From the NCBI GenBank assembly GCA_030643145.1, contig DAOWMJ010000020.1:1-15042 (forward strand): a stretch of 15,042 nt of DNA. Reading direction: 5' to 3'. This DNA comes from Candidatus Latescibacterota bacterium. Its GTDB lineage: Bacteria; Krumholzibacteriota; Krumholzibacteriia; Krumholzibacteriales; WJIX01. Both the position numbers and the translations under genes were made by a program. The notes under the pieces are model-generated. The model did not search any database, was not told where the DNA came from, and saw only the letters and a program-made list of their open reading frames with translations. Shown here one piece after another: positions 8,083-15,042 of this stretch. Every line of letters starts with the position of its first letter. Positions within the stretch are counted from its first letter, which is position 1.

Positions 8083-8119
8083 GAGGAGACCCCGGGAGGA
8101 ACACAGAGCGCCAGATTAG

Positions 8120-8148
8120 TTGACAGCCTGTCGTTCTGACGGCACTAT
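8120..8148 (+). promoter_or_regulatory. Possible sigma-70 promoter with an operator-like dyad over the -35 box
   Basis: TTGACA at 8120-8125 is a perfect -35 consensus, but at 17 bases' spacing the -10 (CACTAT, 8143-8148) is poor. TATATA at 8146-8151 is better but lies 20 bases away. The dyad GACAG-C-CTGTC (8122-8132) overlaps the -35 box, where a repressor could block polymerase. Confidence 0.35.
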
Positions 8149-8155
8149 ATAGGCT
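8140..8155 (+). promoter_or_regulatory. Possible sigma-54 (-24/-12) promoter element
   Basis: CGGCAC...GGCT keeps the essential GG (8141-8142) and GC (8153-8154) at the required ten-base spacing, with the CAC after GG also matching TGGCAC. The bases before GC are AG rather than TT. Many T6SS operons in other bacteria use sigma-54, so the match is worth noting, but it overlaps the sigma-70 candidate and may be chance. Confidence 0.3.
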
Positions 8156-8317
8156 AAATTTGTTGTGTATCAACAGATTGGAGTTGATTTACCTTGGGTA
8201 TGAAAGTGGAACGGCGATCGTCACCGTCTGGTTGCTACGGCGATTACGTTATTGGCAATGTTTTTCAGACGGAGGATTCAAGAAAATCTGGAAGAGCGAA
8301 AAACACCGTGAACTAAT

Positions 8318-8335
8318 AAAAAGACCGGTATTTTT
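8318..8335. promoter_or_regulatory. Near-perfect 18-bp palindrome, possible operator
   Basis: AAAAAGACCGGTATTTTT is self-complementary at 16 of 18 positions with an ACCGGT centre. With no loop it would form a poor RNA hairpin, so a DNA-binding site for a dimeric regulator is more likely than a terminator. It sits 17 bases before the TTGACT at 8352. Confidence 0.35.
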
Positions 8336-8351
8336 ATGACCATTTTAACAC

Positions 8352-8380
8352 TTGACTTTTTCGGGCACTGGGAATAGTGT
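8352..8380 (+). promoter_or_regulatory. Weak sigma-70 promoter candidate near tssH
   Basis: TTGACT (8352-8357) is followed after 17 bases by TAGTGT (8375-8380), or after 15 by AATAGT. A further TTGACA at 8396-8401 has no good -10 at normal distance. Any of these could start the tssH transcript; none is strong. Confidence 0.25.
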
Positions 8381-8440
8381 CGTTTTGTAGGCTGGTTGAC
8401 AGACATGTTAATCGATATTACGGGGTTTTTATCAGTTAAA

Positions 8441-8446
8441 AAGGAG
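8441..8446 (+). promoter_or_regulatory. Ribosome binding site of tssH with long spacing
   Basis: AAGGAG ends 12 bases before ATG at 8459, longer than the 5-8 bases seen for tssB, tssC and tssD. No alternative in-frame start lies nearer. The spacing may lower TssH yield relative to the sheath proteins. Confidence 0.5.
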
Positions 8447-8458
8447 TAATTCTGCTGT

Positions 8459-10981
8459 ATGGATATAGCAAGCTATTCTTATGACGCGCGCGCGGCTATA
8501 AAAAATGCCCGGGAGATTGCCGCCAGTTTTAAACACGCCGAAATAGATACGGAACACCTTCTGATGGCAGTGGTTCGTCAGGAAGGCTCGGAAGTCGAAT
8601 CGATACTTAACCAGCTTGGCAAATCTCCTTCGTTTGTGGAATCGATGGTGGATATCTATCTGAAAGATCAACCTTCCAAATCCACTGGCCGGGAGAAGGT
8701 ATCCATATCCCCCGCGGTCCAGAATGTACTAAACAGAGCGTTGGACGAAAAGGCCAAACTGTATGATCCGCTGGTGGAGCCGGAACATATTTTTATCGCT
8801 ATCTTCGATCCCCGCTCGGCTCTGTCCGGGTATGTGAGGGATAAGGTTGAATTTACAAAGGAAGATATTTATCGCGCCATAGCCGAGAACAAGGCCCTTG
8901 AAGATATGGCGGTATCTTCAGACACGAAGGAGCAAAAAGCAACCGGCGAAGCCGGGACAAAAGCGGGGAAAGTGGCCGAAACGCTGCGTTATACAACAGA
9001 TATGACCAATCAGGCGGCGGCGGGCGAATTTGATCCTATGATAGGAAGGGAAGATGAACTCCAACAGACTATTCAGATACTTCTCCGCCGGCGTAAGAAC
9101 TCGCCCGTGCTTACGGGTGGAGCGGGAGTGGGTAAATCGGCTATAGTGGAGGGGTTTGCTCAGGCGGTAGTGGATGAAAGGGTGCCCAAATCTCTGAGGG
9201 ACGTTAAGGTGCTGGAGGTGGATATGGGCGCTATTATAGCGGGCGCTAAATACAAGGGAGAGTTCGAGGAACGCTTTAAAGCTCTGATTAGCGAGGTGGT
9301 CAAGGCGGCCGGGACAATCATTCTGTTCGTAGATGAAATTCATACCATATGTGGAGCAGGTTCCGGAGGTGGAATGGACGCGGCCAATCTTCTGAAGCCG
9401 GCGCTCGCTCGCGGGCAGTTGAGGCTTATCGGCGCTACCACAGAAGAAGAATATACCAGGTATCTGGAGAAGGATAAGGCGCTAGCAAGACGCTTCGAGA
9501 AAATTATAATAGAGGAACCGGGCTTCGATGAGGCGGTAATGATTGTAGACGGCGTGGCGGACAAATACCAGGAGCACCACGAAGTTACTTACACAGGCAA
9601 AGCCCGTGTGGCCTCGGTCAAGCTGGCACAGCGATATCTGTCTGAGAGGAACTTGCCGGATGTCGCTCTGGATATAATCGACGAAGCTGGATCCGAGTTT
9701 TCGGTCAAAAAAGAAATGGCAACAGAAAAGATAGAAGCCCTAAAAGAGCATTTTAATAACATTAAAGAGCTTACCGGGAAGAAAAGCGACAAACTTGAGA
9801 ACGCATACAACCTTTTTATCAAGGATATGGATACACTTCAAAAATACTGGGGACACCGGCTGGACAGGGAATTTGATGAAAGTCTTTCCTATGACAAGAT
9901 CAGGCGCGAGAACATCAAAGAGATAATATCCGGTAAGAAGAAGCTGTTCAACGAGTTGAAGGAAGTTGTGGATAATCTTGAACCAATTGTACACGATACC
10001 GATATTGGCGCCGTGATAGCGCGCCGAACGGGAATTCCGGTGTCCAGGATGATGACCGCCGAAAAAGACCGTCTGGTTAATATGGAGAAATACCTCTCCA
10101 AGCAGATAATCGGGCAGGATGACGCCGTCAAGGTGGTCTGCAACGCCATCAGGAAAGCACGGGCGGGGTTAAAACTGCCATATCGCCCTGTCGGTTCTTT
10201 CCTTTTCCTCGGTCCCACCGGAACAGGGAAAACATATCTACCGAAGCTCCTGGCCGAGTTTCTCTTCGATGACAAAAACGCTATCGTAAGGATAGATATG
10301 TCGGAATTCATGGAAACACACTCGGTGGCCAAGCTGATCGGCGCTCCGCCGGGTTATGTCGGCTATGAATCGGGAGGACTTCTGACAGAAGCTGTTCGGA
10401 AGAAGCCTTTTTCTATCGTTTTGATGGATGAGGTTGAAAAGGCGCATCCGGATGTATTCAATATCCTGCTTCAACTGATGGATGACGGCCGGTTAACGGA
10501 TGGTCAGGGACGCACGGTTGATTTTTCCAACACAATAGTCGTGTTGACTTCCAACTACGCGGCTGATAGAATCCTGGCGGCTGATCGTGAGGGCAGGGAG
10601 CTGGATATGGAGGAAGTAAGAAGCTTTTTGTTCGGGAAGTTCAGGCCGGAGCTTCTGAATCGGTTAAATGAGATTGTTGTCTATCATTCATTTACCCAAG
10701 AGCAGATTCACAAGATAGTATCCCTTGAGTTTAAACAGCTTCACTTATTACTGGAGGATCTTAATATAGAGGCCTCCCTTTCGGAAGAAGCCACCACAAA
10801 GTTGGCCAAAGAGGGATATTCGCCGGAGTTGGGGGCCAGACCGATTCAAAGGATTATAGAAAAAGAGATTATTAATAAACTCTCGGTGGATATTATAACC
10901 GGCAATGTCAAACCGGGAGATAGTGTGAGTATCGATATCGAGGATGACGAGTATGTTTTTTCTGTGTTGGAGAGCGATTAG
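8459..10981 (+). CDS. tssH: TssH (ClpV-like) AAA+ ATPase that recycles the contracted sheath
   Basis: 840 residues with the full Clp/Hsp100 layout: a Clp N-domain with two repeats (~1-140), AAA domain 1 with Walker A GGAGVGKS (~220) and Walker B ILFVDEIH (~288), a pore loop in KYKGEFEER, a shortish helical middle domain (~420-520), and AAA domain 2 with Walker A GPTGTGKT (~585) and Walker B IVLMDEVEKAHP (~655). No ClpP-docking LGF loop is seen, so it works as an unfoldase. In T6SS the enzyme pulls TssC from contracted sheaths for reuse. The place directly before tssB and tssC supports that role over a general ClpB. Domain 2 reads 'LLQLMDDGRLTDGQGR', as in ClpB or ClpC, rather than the FDKG-type sequence usual in proteobacterial ClpV, marking it as a divergent type. 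Confidence 0.93.
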   Translation: MDIASYSYDARAAIKNAREIAASFKHAEIDTEHLLMAVVRQEGSEVESILNQLGKSPSFVESMVDIYLKDQPSKSTGREKVSISPAVQNVLNRALDEKAKLYDPLVEPEHIFIAIFDPRSALSGYVRDKVEFTKEDIYRAIAENKALEDMAVSSDTKEQKATGEAGTKAGKVAETLRYTTDMTNQAAAGEFDPMIGREDELQQTIQILLRRRKNSPVLTGGAGVGKSAIVEGFAQAVVDERVPKSLRDVKVLEVDMGAIIAGAKYKGEFEERFKALISEVVKAAGTIILFVDEIHTICGAGSGGGMDAANLLKPALARGQLRLIGATTEEEYTRYLEKDKALARRFEKIIIEEPGFDEAVMIVDGVADKYQEHHEVTYTGKARVASVKLAQRYLSERNLPDVALDIIDEAGSEFSVKKEMATEKIEALKEHFNNIKELTGKKSDKLENAYNLFIKDMDTLQKYWGHRLDREFDESLSYDKIRRENIKEIISGKKKLFNELKEVVDNLEPIVHDTDIGAVIARRTGIPVSRMMTAEKDRLVNMEKYLSKQIIGQDDAVKVVCNAIRKARAGLKLPYRPVGSFLFLGPTGTGKTYLPKLLAEFLFDDKNAIVRIDMSEFMETHSVAKLIGAPPGYVGYESGGLLTEAVRKKPFSIVLMDEVEKAHPDVFNILLQLMDDGRLTDGQGRTVDFSNTIVVLTSNYAADRILAADREGRELDMEEVRSFLFGKFRPELLNRLNEIVVYHSFTQEQIHKIVSLEFKQLHLLLEDLNIEASLSEEATTKLAKEGYSPELGARPIQRIIEKEIINKLSVDIITGNVKPGDSVSIDIEDDEYVFSVLESD

Positions 10982-11007
10982 CGGAAACATAAAAAAAGGA
11001 GGAATCA

Positions 11008-11448
11008 ATGGCAAAGTTTACACTTGGAGCTACCGAACGGGAGAAGAGGGATGATTCGATTCCCGTCGAACTTCTTCCATCTAACAAGCTCCTTTATATA
11101 GCCAAGCTTAACAATGATGAAGAAGCCCAACCGGATCCGGTACGCTGCAATAATTTGAAGGAAGTTTTCGAAAAATTCCGTCCTTCATTCGAGTGCGAAC
11201 TGGAAAGCACGGAGGGCGAACCGATCAATGCCGAGTTTAAAATCAAGAAAATGAAGGATTTAACTTCCAAGGAAATGATCGAGAACAACGAGTACCTGTC
11301 GGAGACATACTATAGCAGGGAGATGCTCGCCGATCTCGACAAACAATTAAAAAAGAACAATGCTCTTAAAAAAGTTCTTTCCGACAAGGAAAAAAAGGAA
11401 GCACTTGTTAAAGCTATGAACTATTATATTGAACTTTTATCCGAATAG
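11008..11448 (+). CDS. tssB: TssB, small subunit of the contractile sheath
   Basis: 146 residues, somewhat shorter than the ~165 of proteobacterial TssB. A strong AAGGAGG site lies five bases before the ATG. The pattern is typical: an N-terminal strand region (PVELLPSNKLLYIAKL), a 'NNLKEVFEKFRPS' helix, a strand with FKIKKMKDLTS (compare the DF/DL-S-P motif that precedes the C-terminal helices), and a Lys- and Leu-rich helical end (LADLDKQLKKN...LKKVL). TssB pairs with TssC to make the sheath subunit. It sits between tssH and tssC, 19 bases from the next start, which fixes the assignment better than the sequence alone. Confidence 0.85.
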   Translation: MAKFTLGATEREKRDDSIPVELLPSNKLLYIAKLNNDEEAQPDPVRCNNLKEVFEKFRPSFECELESTEGEPINAEFKIKKMKDLTSKEMIENNEYLSETYYSREMLADLDKQLKKNNALKKVLSDKEKKEALVKAMNYYIELLSE

Positions 11449-11467
11449 AAAAAGCGAGGTGATGTAA

Positions 11468-12895
11468 GTGGATGACGAAGGAAAAGAATTACAGCCCCAG
11501 GAAGAAAAATCGGCGGAAGCAAAACCGGCCGCTCCGGCGGGGGAGGTGATGTCCGACGATGAATTTGCCGAGCTTTTGGATGAGAAATTCGGAAAATTCA
11601 AAAGTCTGGCCAAGCTGCTTCCTTCATTCAAGACTGTAGACGGCGATCTGGTCAGGGGGGTGGAATGGCTCGATCCCAAGAAGGATTTTCAGAGGAAGGA
11701 ATTTCTCACCAAGAAGGATTTTGCCAAACAGAGGAAACTTCTGGCAGGAAGATTAAAGTTGTGGCTCGATGCATTGTCGGAATCCGATGATCTGGACGCG
11801 ATACGCAAAACCATCAATGAGAAGATGACCAAGCTGGAGGCCAATCTGGAAAAGAACATGAAGCGGGTTCATCGAATGAGCCGTGATATTGAGGAAGCAT
11901 ACCGCACTGTAGACAAGTTTTTTGCCAACGCGCAGCAGGAACCGGATGAAAAAATAAATGCCTGGTTTGCCAACGTCAGCGCGGAAGAGCTTATGGATCC
12001 GAATGATAAGGAGAAGTTCGAGCAGTTGGGCAAAGCAATCTCAGATCTGTATAGGGAATGGTCCATTAAGGAGTGTTTCTCGGTGGCTGTTTTACCGGGA
12101 TGGGCGGGATCGGTGGAAAACATCGATAACATTGCCCGTCAGATAGGAAAGCCGAACAAATTGCATATTATGACCGACCTGCCGAATCTGGAAGAGTTCG
12201 AAGAGATTATGGATATGCTGGAAGACCCGGCTTATGAAGGAATTACCGGCGTGGATGATTTTAAGCAGTATGTGTCTCTGTTTGCCAACTATATCATGGC
12301 ACGCGAGAGCAACCAGTATGAAGACGAAGACATGTGGGTATCTGCGGCGGCTGCCGTGGCCGGCAAGATATATCAGGGCGATGCCACTGCGGGGATGCAG
12401 CAACCATCGGCCGGCTTTAAGTATGGCAAGATCGCCGATTCGAAGTACATTCGTTTCAAAGCTAATCAGGTAGATGCCAGCAAGATAAGTGAAAAGGGCA
12501 TTAACACCATGGTTAATTTCGAGGGTTCCGTGGTGGCAATGGGCTCTTCCACTCTTTCCACCAAGAAGACCTTCAATGTATATTCGATCCGCAGAACCTA
12601 CGATTACGTTTACAAGACACTGCGCAACTATCTGAACAAGCAAACCTTTTCCGTAATCGACCAAAAATTCATCGATTCCCTGAGGCGGGATATCGACGAA
12701 TTTATGAAAGCTATCTCGGGCTCGGATAATATCCTGGAGGATTATGAGATTGAAATCTTTGCCGACGAGGCGATGCGCAAAAACCAGGAAGTTGATATTA
12801 AAGTTGCGCTCAACCCTAAGTATCCGGCCAGAACTTTTAACATAGAGTTTGAAGCGTGGAATGACGAAGATCGCACCAATGTAAAAGACAAGTAA
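11468..12895 (+). CDS. tssC: TssC, large subunit of the contractile sheath
   Basis: 475 residues from GTG at 11468 behind a GAGGTGAT site. After an acidic, Ala/Pro-rich leader (~1-28) comes a long, charged helical region (~28-190). The tail-sheath core follows: 'FSVAVLPGW' strand, 'YVSLFANYIMARES', 'AAAAVAGKIYQGD', PSAGFKYG, then 'VNFEGSVVAMGSSTLS' and the C-terminal 'YSIRRTYDYVYKTLRNYL' and 'IAEFMK-like' helix, ending in 'NPKYPARTFNIEFEA' strands that link neighbouring subunits. The E-A-x-WRGL motif common near the front of classical TssC is not visible, another sign of a divergent lineage. The leader helix is where ClpV binds in studied systems. With TssB it forms the sheath whose contraction drives the tube. 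Confidence 0.88.
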   Translation: MDDEGKELQPQEEKSAEAKPAAPAGEVMSDDEFAELLDEKFGKFKSLAKLLPSFKTVDGDLVRGVEWLDPKKDFQRKEFLTKKDFAKQRKLLAGRLKLWLDALSESDDLDAIRKTINEKMTKLEANLEKNMKRVHRMSRDIEEAYRTVDKFFANAQQEPDEKINAWFANVSAEELMDPNDKEKFEQLGKAISDLYREWSIKECFSVAVLPGWAGSVENIDNIARQIGKPNKLHIMTDLPNLEEFEEIMDMLEDPAYEGITGVDDFKQYVSLFANYIMARESNQYEDEDMWVSAAAAVAGKIYQGDATAGMQQPSAGFKYGKIADSKYIRFKANQVDASKISEKGINTMVNFEGSVVAMGSSTLSTKKTFNVYSIRRTYDYVYKTLRNYLNKQTFSVIDQKFIDSLRRDIDEFMKAISGSDNILEDYEIEIFADEAMRKNQEVDIKVALNPKYPARTFNIEFEAWNDEDRTNVKDK

Positions 12896-12935
12896 AAGCA
12901 GATTTCTTAACGGGTAGTCGAAAGGAGAAATTGAA

Positions 12936-13337
12936 ATGGCGAGAAGACCTACACTGGAAATTGACGGTGTTGTGTATACGAACGTATATGAAGTTTCATA
13001 TGTACTTTACACAGCCAAGGACGAGACAGGGAGGCCCTCCGACAGGTCACACGGTGGAGTGATAAAGATCAAGAGGGAATCTGGAATAAACACGGATATC
13101 GCCCGCTGGGCTATGGATTCATCGGAACCAAACTGGAAAAAAGGTAAGGTGACTTTCATGACTCCGGACAACAAAACAATGAAGGAACTTACCTGGGAAA
13201 GTGGTTTTATCTCTAATTATGAAGAGCATGTTCCTCATACCAAGGAACATCCCGATGAGCAGATGTGGGAATGCTTCGAGATATCATGCAAGTTGTTGAC
13301 TATAGGTGACGCTCAAATAGACAATCTCTGGGAATAA
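12936..13337 (+). CDS. tssD: TssD (Hcp), tube protein, T6SSiii-like
   Basis: 133 residues; AAAGGAGA lies seven bases before the ATG. The sequence matches the Bacteroidota-type TssD pattern: 'LEIDGVVYTNVYEVSYVL', DETGRPSDRSHGG, then V-I-x-IKRES, a 'DIARWAMDSS' helix, 'GKVTFMTPDN', and an 'EISCKLLTIGD' strand closing with N-x-W. The conserved GRPS and gly-rich turn are clear. Hexamers stack into the inner tube pushed out by the sheath. Being much needed, it is expected to be expressed more than the spike protein, which may explain the hairpin in the following gap. Confidence 0.9.
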   Translation: MARRPTLEIDGVVYTNVYEVSYVLYTAKDETGRPSDRSHGGVIKIKRESGINTDIARWAMDSSEPNWKKGKVTFMTPDNKTMKELTWESGFISNYEEHVPHTKEHPDEQMWECFEISCKLLTIGDAQIDNLWE

Positions 13338-13392
13338 AGAAGTAACGTTGTCTTTTAGTAGATTTAAGTTTTATAAACTGAGAAAAACTGAT

Positions 13393-13441
13393 CTTCCGCC
13401 AGGGCTGGATTTGCGTGGGATGGAATTGGGCTTGGCGGAAG
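13393..13441 (+). promoter_or_regulatory. Hairpin between tssD and tssI
   Basis: CTTCCGCCA (13393-13401) pairs perfectly with TGGCGGAAG (13433-13441), extended inward by a G-U and a G-C pair; the loop is ~27 bases. No T-tract follows, so it is not a classic intrinsic terminator. It ends 18 bases before the tssI ATG. It could stabilise upstream tssD mRNA, cause partial termination or affect tssI translation. Confidence 0.55.
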
Positions 13442-13459
13442 TTAGAGTGGAAGTGAAAG

Positions 13460-15042
13460 ATGGCGGTGCTCGAAACGCCGGCCGAATGTTTAATTCGGGT
13501 TGATAATGAGGAAATAAAATTTAATATCTCCGGAGTCCAGCTGGATCAGTTTATTGACAATCATCATCAACTGGTCATACGTATTCAGCAGGTAGGCAAG
13601 AAGGCCGCCAATAAGGATTTCGTTGATCCAAAGGCTTATACAAAATTTCTCGGAAGCAGCATTTCTCTGAATTTGAAATCCACAGGGGGAATGATCGAAG
13701 AAGATCTCGAACTGGAGTTTGTCGGTGTGGTAACAGAAGTCCAGCTGGAAAACAGCATCGGTGGACTTAATACCGTGTTGCTTCACGCCGCTTCACCGAC
13801 CATAGCTATGGACGGGATTGTCAGGAACGCGCATTATTATGATATCACCGAGTGTGATATCATCTCTTCCCTTGTTAGCAATTACCCTGTTACGGTTGGC
13901 AATATCGAGTCGACAGAGGGAGCGCTCAAATTCAGTACCCAGTATCGGGAAACAGACTATGATTATATAATGCGCCTGTCCGGCAGCTCCGGAAAGTTTG
14001 CGTATTATGACGGCAAGGAATTTAACCTGGCTTCAGCTAATTGTAATAAGTCCCTCGATTTAAAGTGGCGCGAGAATCTGGGGGTATTCAGGATTGGGTT
14101 GGGCACGGGGCCGATGGAATTTAAGTCAGAGGTGTACAACTACGAACAGAAGAAGACCTATTCTCAGGATAGCAAATCGATCTCACAGCAAGCCGCGTTG
14201 TCTAAAATATCTAAGACCTCTCCCAAGGCGTCCAAAAAGATATACAAGGATTCCAGCTTTTACTCCTCGTCGAAAAAAGTGGAGGATGCACAGACACTGG
14301 ACAAGAGTCTGGAGAATGTAAGAGGACAGGCGATGGGTTCTATGATCCGTTGTACCGGCCAGTCGATTGTACCCGCGGTTGAAGTGGGAAGTTGCGTGAA
14401 TATAGGGGGTATGGCTTCCCTGGATGGTCAATACTGGGTGAAGGGAGTTCGCCATATCTTTGATGACAGCGGAAAATATCACAATATATTTACATGCACT
14501 CCATTGGATATAGCCTATCCGGGAAAGCAGACCGTACTCCCGGATATGGAGGGGGAGGAGAAACCGATTGCCGCGGTGACCGGCAGCCCGGCTATCAAGG
14601 AAGTTAAGGAAAAGCGGGTAATTGGATTACAGGTAGCGAGGGTGGTAGATCTGGATGATCCGGAGAAACTGGGGCGGGTCAGGGTTAGCTACCCGTGGCT
14701 CGATTCAGAGCAAACAGTGTGGGTTCGGATGGCGGTACCACACGCGGGGAAGGATAGGGGATGGTACACTTTACCCGAGATCGACGATGAAGTTTTGATA
14801 GGATTCGAGCACGGCGATACAGATTTTCCGGTAGCGCTGGGATGCATGTACAACAAGGAAAACGCCCCTATGCAGGAAGCCATCTCAAGTGAGAACGATG
14901 TTAAGATGTTTATGACCCGCGGCGGCAACAAGATAGTTTTCAATGATAAAGATGGGAAAGAGCAAATCGTTATTTCTCAGAAGGACAAAAAGAATCAGAT
15001 CGTGATGGATATTGCGGGCCCCTCCATATCGATATCAACCGA
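13460..15042 (+). CDS. tssI: TssI (VgrG) spike protein (3' truncated by the window)
   Basis: Open from ATG at 13460 (an in-frame TGA lies just upstream at 13454) to the right edge with no stop, about 527 residues seen. Residues ~1-385 are the gp27-like trimer base: FISGVQLDQF-type strands early, then 'FVGVVTEVQLE', a 'YDITECDIISSLVSNY' segment, 'YRETDYDYIMRLS', and 'GQYWVKGVRHIFD'. Residues ~389-465 are the gp5 OB-fold, 'ARVVDLDDPEKLGRVRV', 'WVRMAVPHAG', and E-I-D-D-EVLIGFEHGD. From ~475 the repetitive beta-helix needle begins (TRGGNKIVFNDKDGKE, then repeated I-x-I strands). VgrG tips the Hcp tube and carries effectors. The usual PAAR or TTR ending is beyond the window. Confidence 0.93.
   Translation, partial: MAVLETPAECLIRVDNEEIKFNISGVQLDQFIDNHHQLVIRIQQVGKKAANKDFVDPKAYTKFLGSSISLNLKSTGGMIEEDLELEFVGVVTEVQLENSIGGLNTVLLHAASPTIAMDGIVRNAHYYDITECDIISSLVSNYPVTVGNIESTEGALKFSTQYRETDYDYIMRLSGSSGKFAYYDGKEFNLASANCNKSLDLKWRENLGVFRIGLGTGPMEFKSEVYNYEQKKTYSQDSKSISQQAALSKISKTSPKASKKIYKDSSFYSSSKKVEDAQTLDKSLENVRGQAMGSMIRCTGQSIVPAVEVGSCVNIGGMASLDGQYWVKGVRHIFDDSGKYHNIFTCTPLDIAYPGKQTVLPDMEGEEKPIAAVTGSPAIKEVKEKRVIGLQVARVVDLDDPEKLGRVRVSYPWLDSEQTVWVRMAVPHAGKDRGWYTLPEIDDEVLIGFEHGDTDFPVALGCMYNKENAPMQEAISSENDVKMFMTRGGNKIVFNDKDGKEQIVISQKDKKNQIVMDIAGPSISIST

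Larger units (their letters stand above)
8083..8458 (+). other. Intergenic control region before the T6SS apparatus genes
   Basis: This 376-base gap is by far the longest in the window and separates the cargo region from the apparatus genes. No convincing coding region, tRNA or strong GC-stem plus T-tract terminator is visible. It holds two TTGAC-type -35 candidates, a sigma-54-like element, two dyads and, near 8211-8227, a weak hairpin (ACGGC...CCGT). The absence of a terminator leaves open read-through from the cargo region into the apparatus genes. Confidence 0.6.

Noticed and set aside
8200..8316. A 38-codon frame in the gap before tssH
   Set aside because: It has no good ribosome site, and the composition (basic, Ser-rich) shows no family or membrane pattern; chance is likely.
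8318..8335. The AAAAA...TTTTT palindrome as an intrinsic terminator
   Set aside because: There is no loop and the stem is AT-rich apart from ACCGGT, so a stable RNA hairpin is unlikely.
12092..12664. A 190-codon minus-strand frame opposite tssC
   Set aside because: It is antisense to conserved sheath core sequence and has no ribosome site or family resemblance.
1..15042. CRISPR arrays, insertion sequences, tRNA or rRNA genes
   Set aside because: No regularly spaced repeats, transposase-like frames with terminal repeats, or RNA gene signatures were seen by eye.

Overview
The window is one strand of a type VI secretion (T6SS) locus. All twelve genes read left to right, and both edges cut through a gene. 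The organism is an unidentified Gram-negative bacterium of moderate GC by eye. The tube protein (TssD/Hcp) resembles the Bacteroidota-type (T6SSiii) form. However, strong purine-rich Shine-Dalgarno sites, GTG and TTG starts, a FlgD-type Ig domain and a ClpB/ClpC-like TssH argue against an ordinary Bacteroidota. An uncultured lineage of the wider FCB group is a reasonable guess, but it is inference only.

Left part (1-8082): a tightly packed cargo region, often with overlapping start and stop codons. It looks like two parallel modules. Module A has a beta-rich adaptor-like protein (cut by the left edge), a 500-aa caspase-like peptidase candidate whose fold seems to be interrupted by two peptidoglycan-binding repeats, and an exported PepSY-like protein. 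Module B has a paralogue of the adaptor, an 878-aa calcineurin-type metallophosphoesterase with every metal-ligand motif intact, and an exported pentapeptide-repeat protein. A DUF1795/DcrB-like gene, the family that includes T6SS Eag chaperones, lies between the modules. The adaptors and enzymes have no signal peptide, while the last gene of each module does. The simplest reading is adaptor, injected effector, then periplasmic immunity protein, twice in a row. The effector and immunity roles are inferred, not shown.

Middle (8083-8458): a 376-bp gap with no convincing gene. It holds a consensus -35 box overlapped by a short dyad, a sigma-54-like GG-N10-GC element, a second near-palindrome and a second weak promoter. 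It probably drives the apparatus operon.

Right part (8459-15042): the apparatus genes tssH (ClpV-like ATPase), tssB and tssC (sheath), tssD (Hcp tube) and tssI (VgrG spike, cut by the right edge). A long-stem hairpin without a T-tract separates tssD from tssI and may tune the ratio of tube to spike. The membrane complex (TssJLM), the baseplate (TssEFGK) and PAAR are not in the window. The gene set makes a plausible firing unit: sheath, tube and spike are built and recycled by TssH, and the upstream modules supply cargo, loading factors and self-protection.
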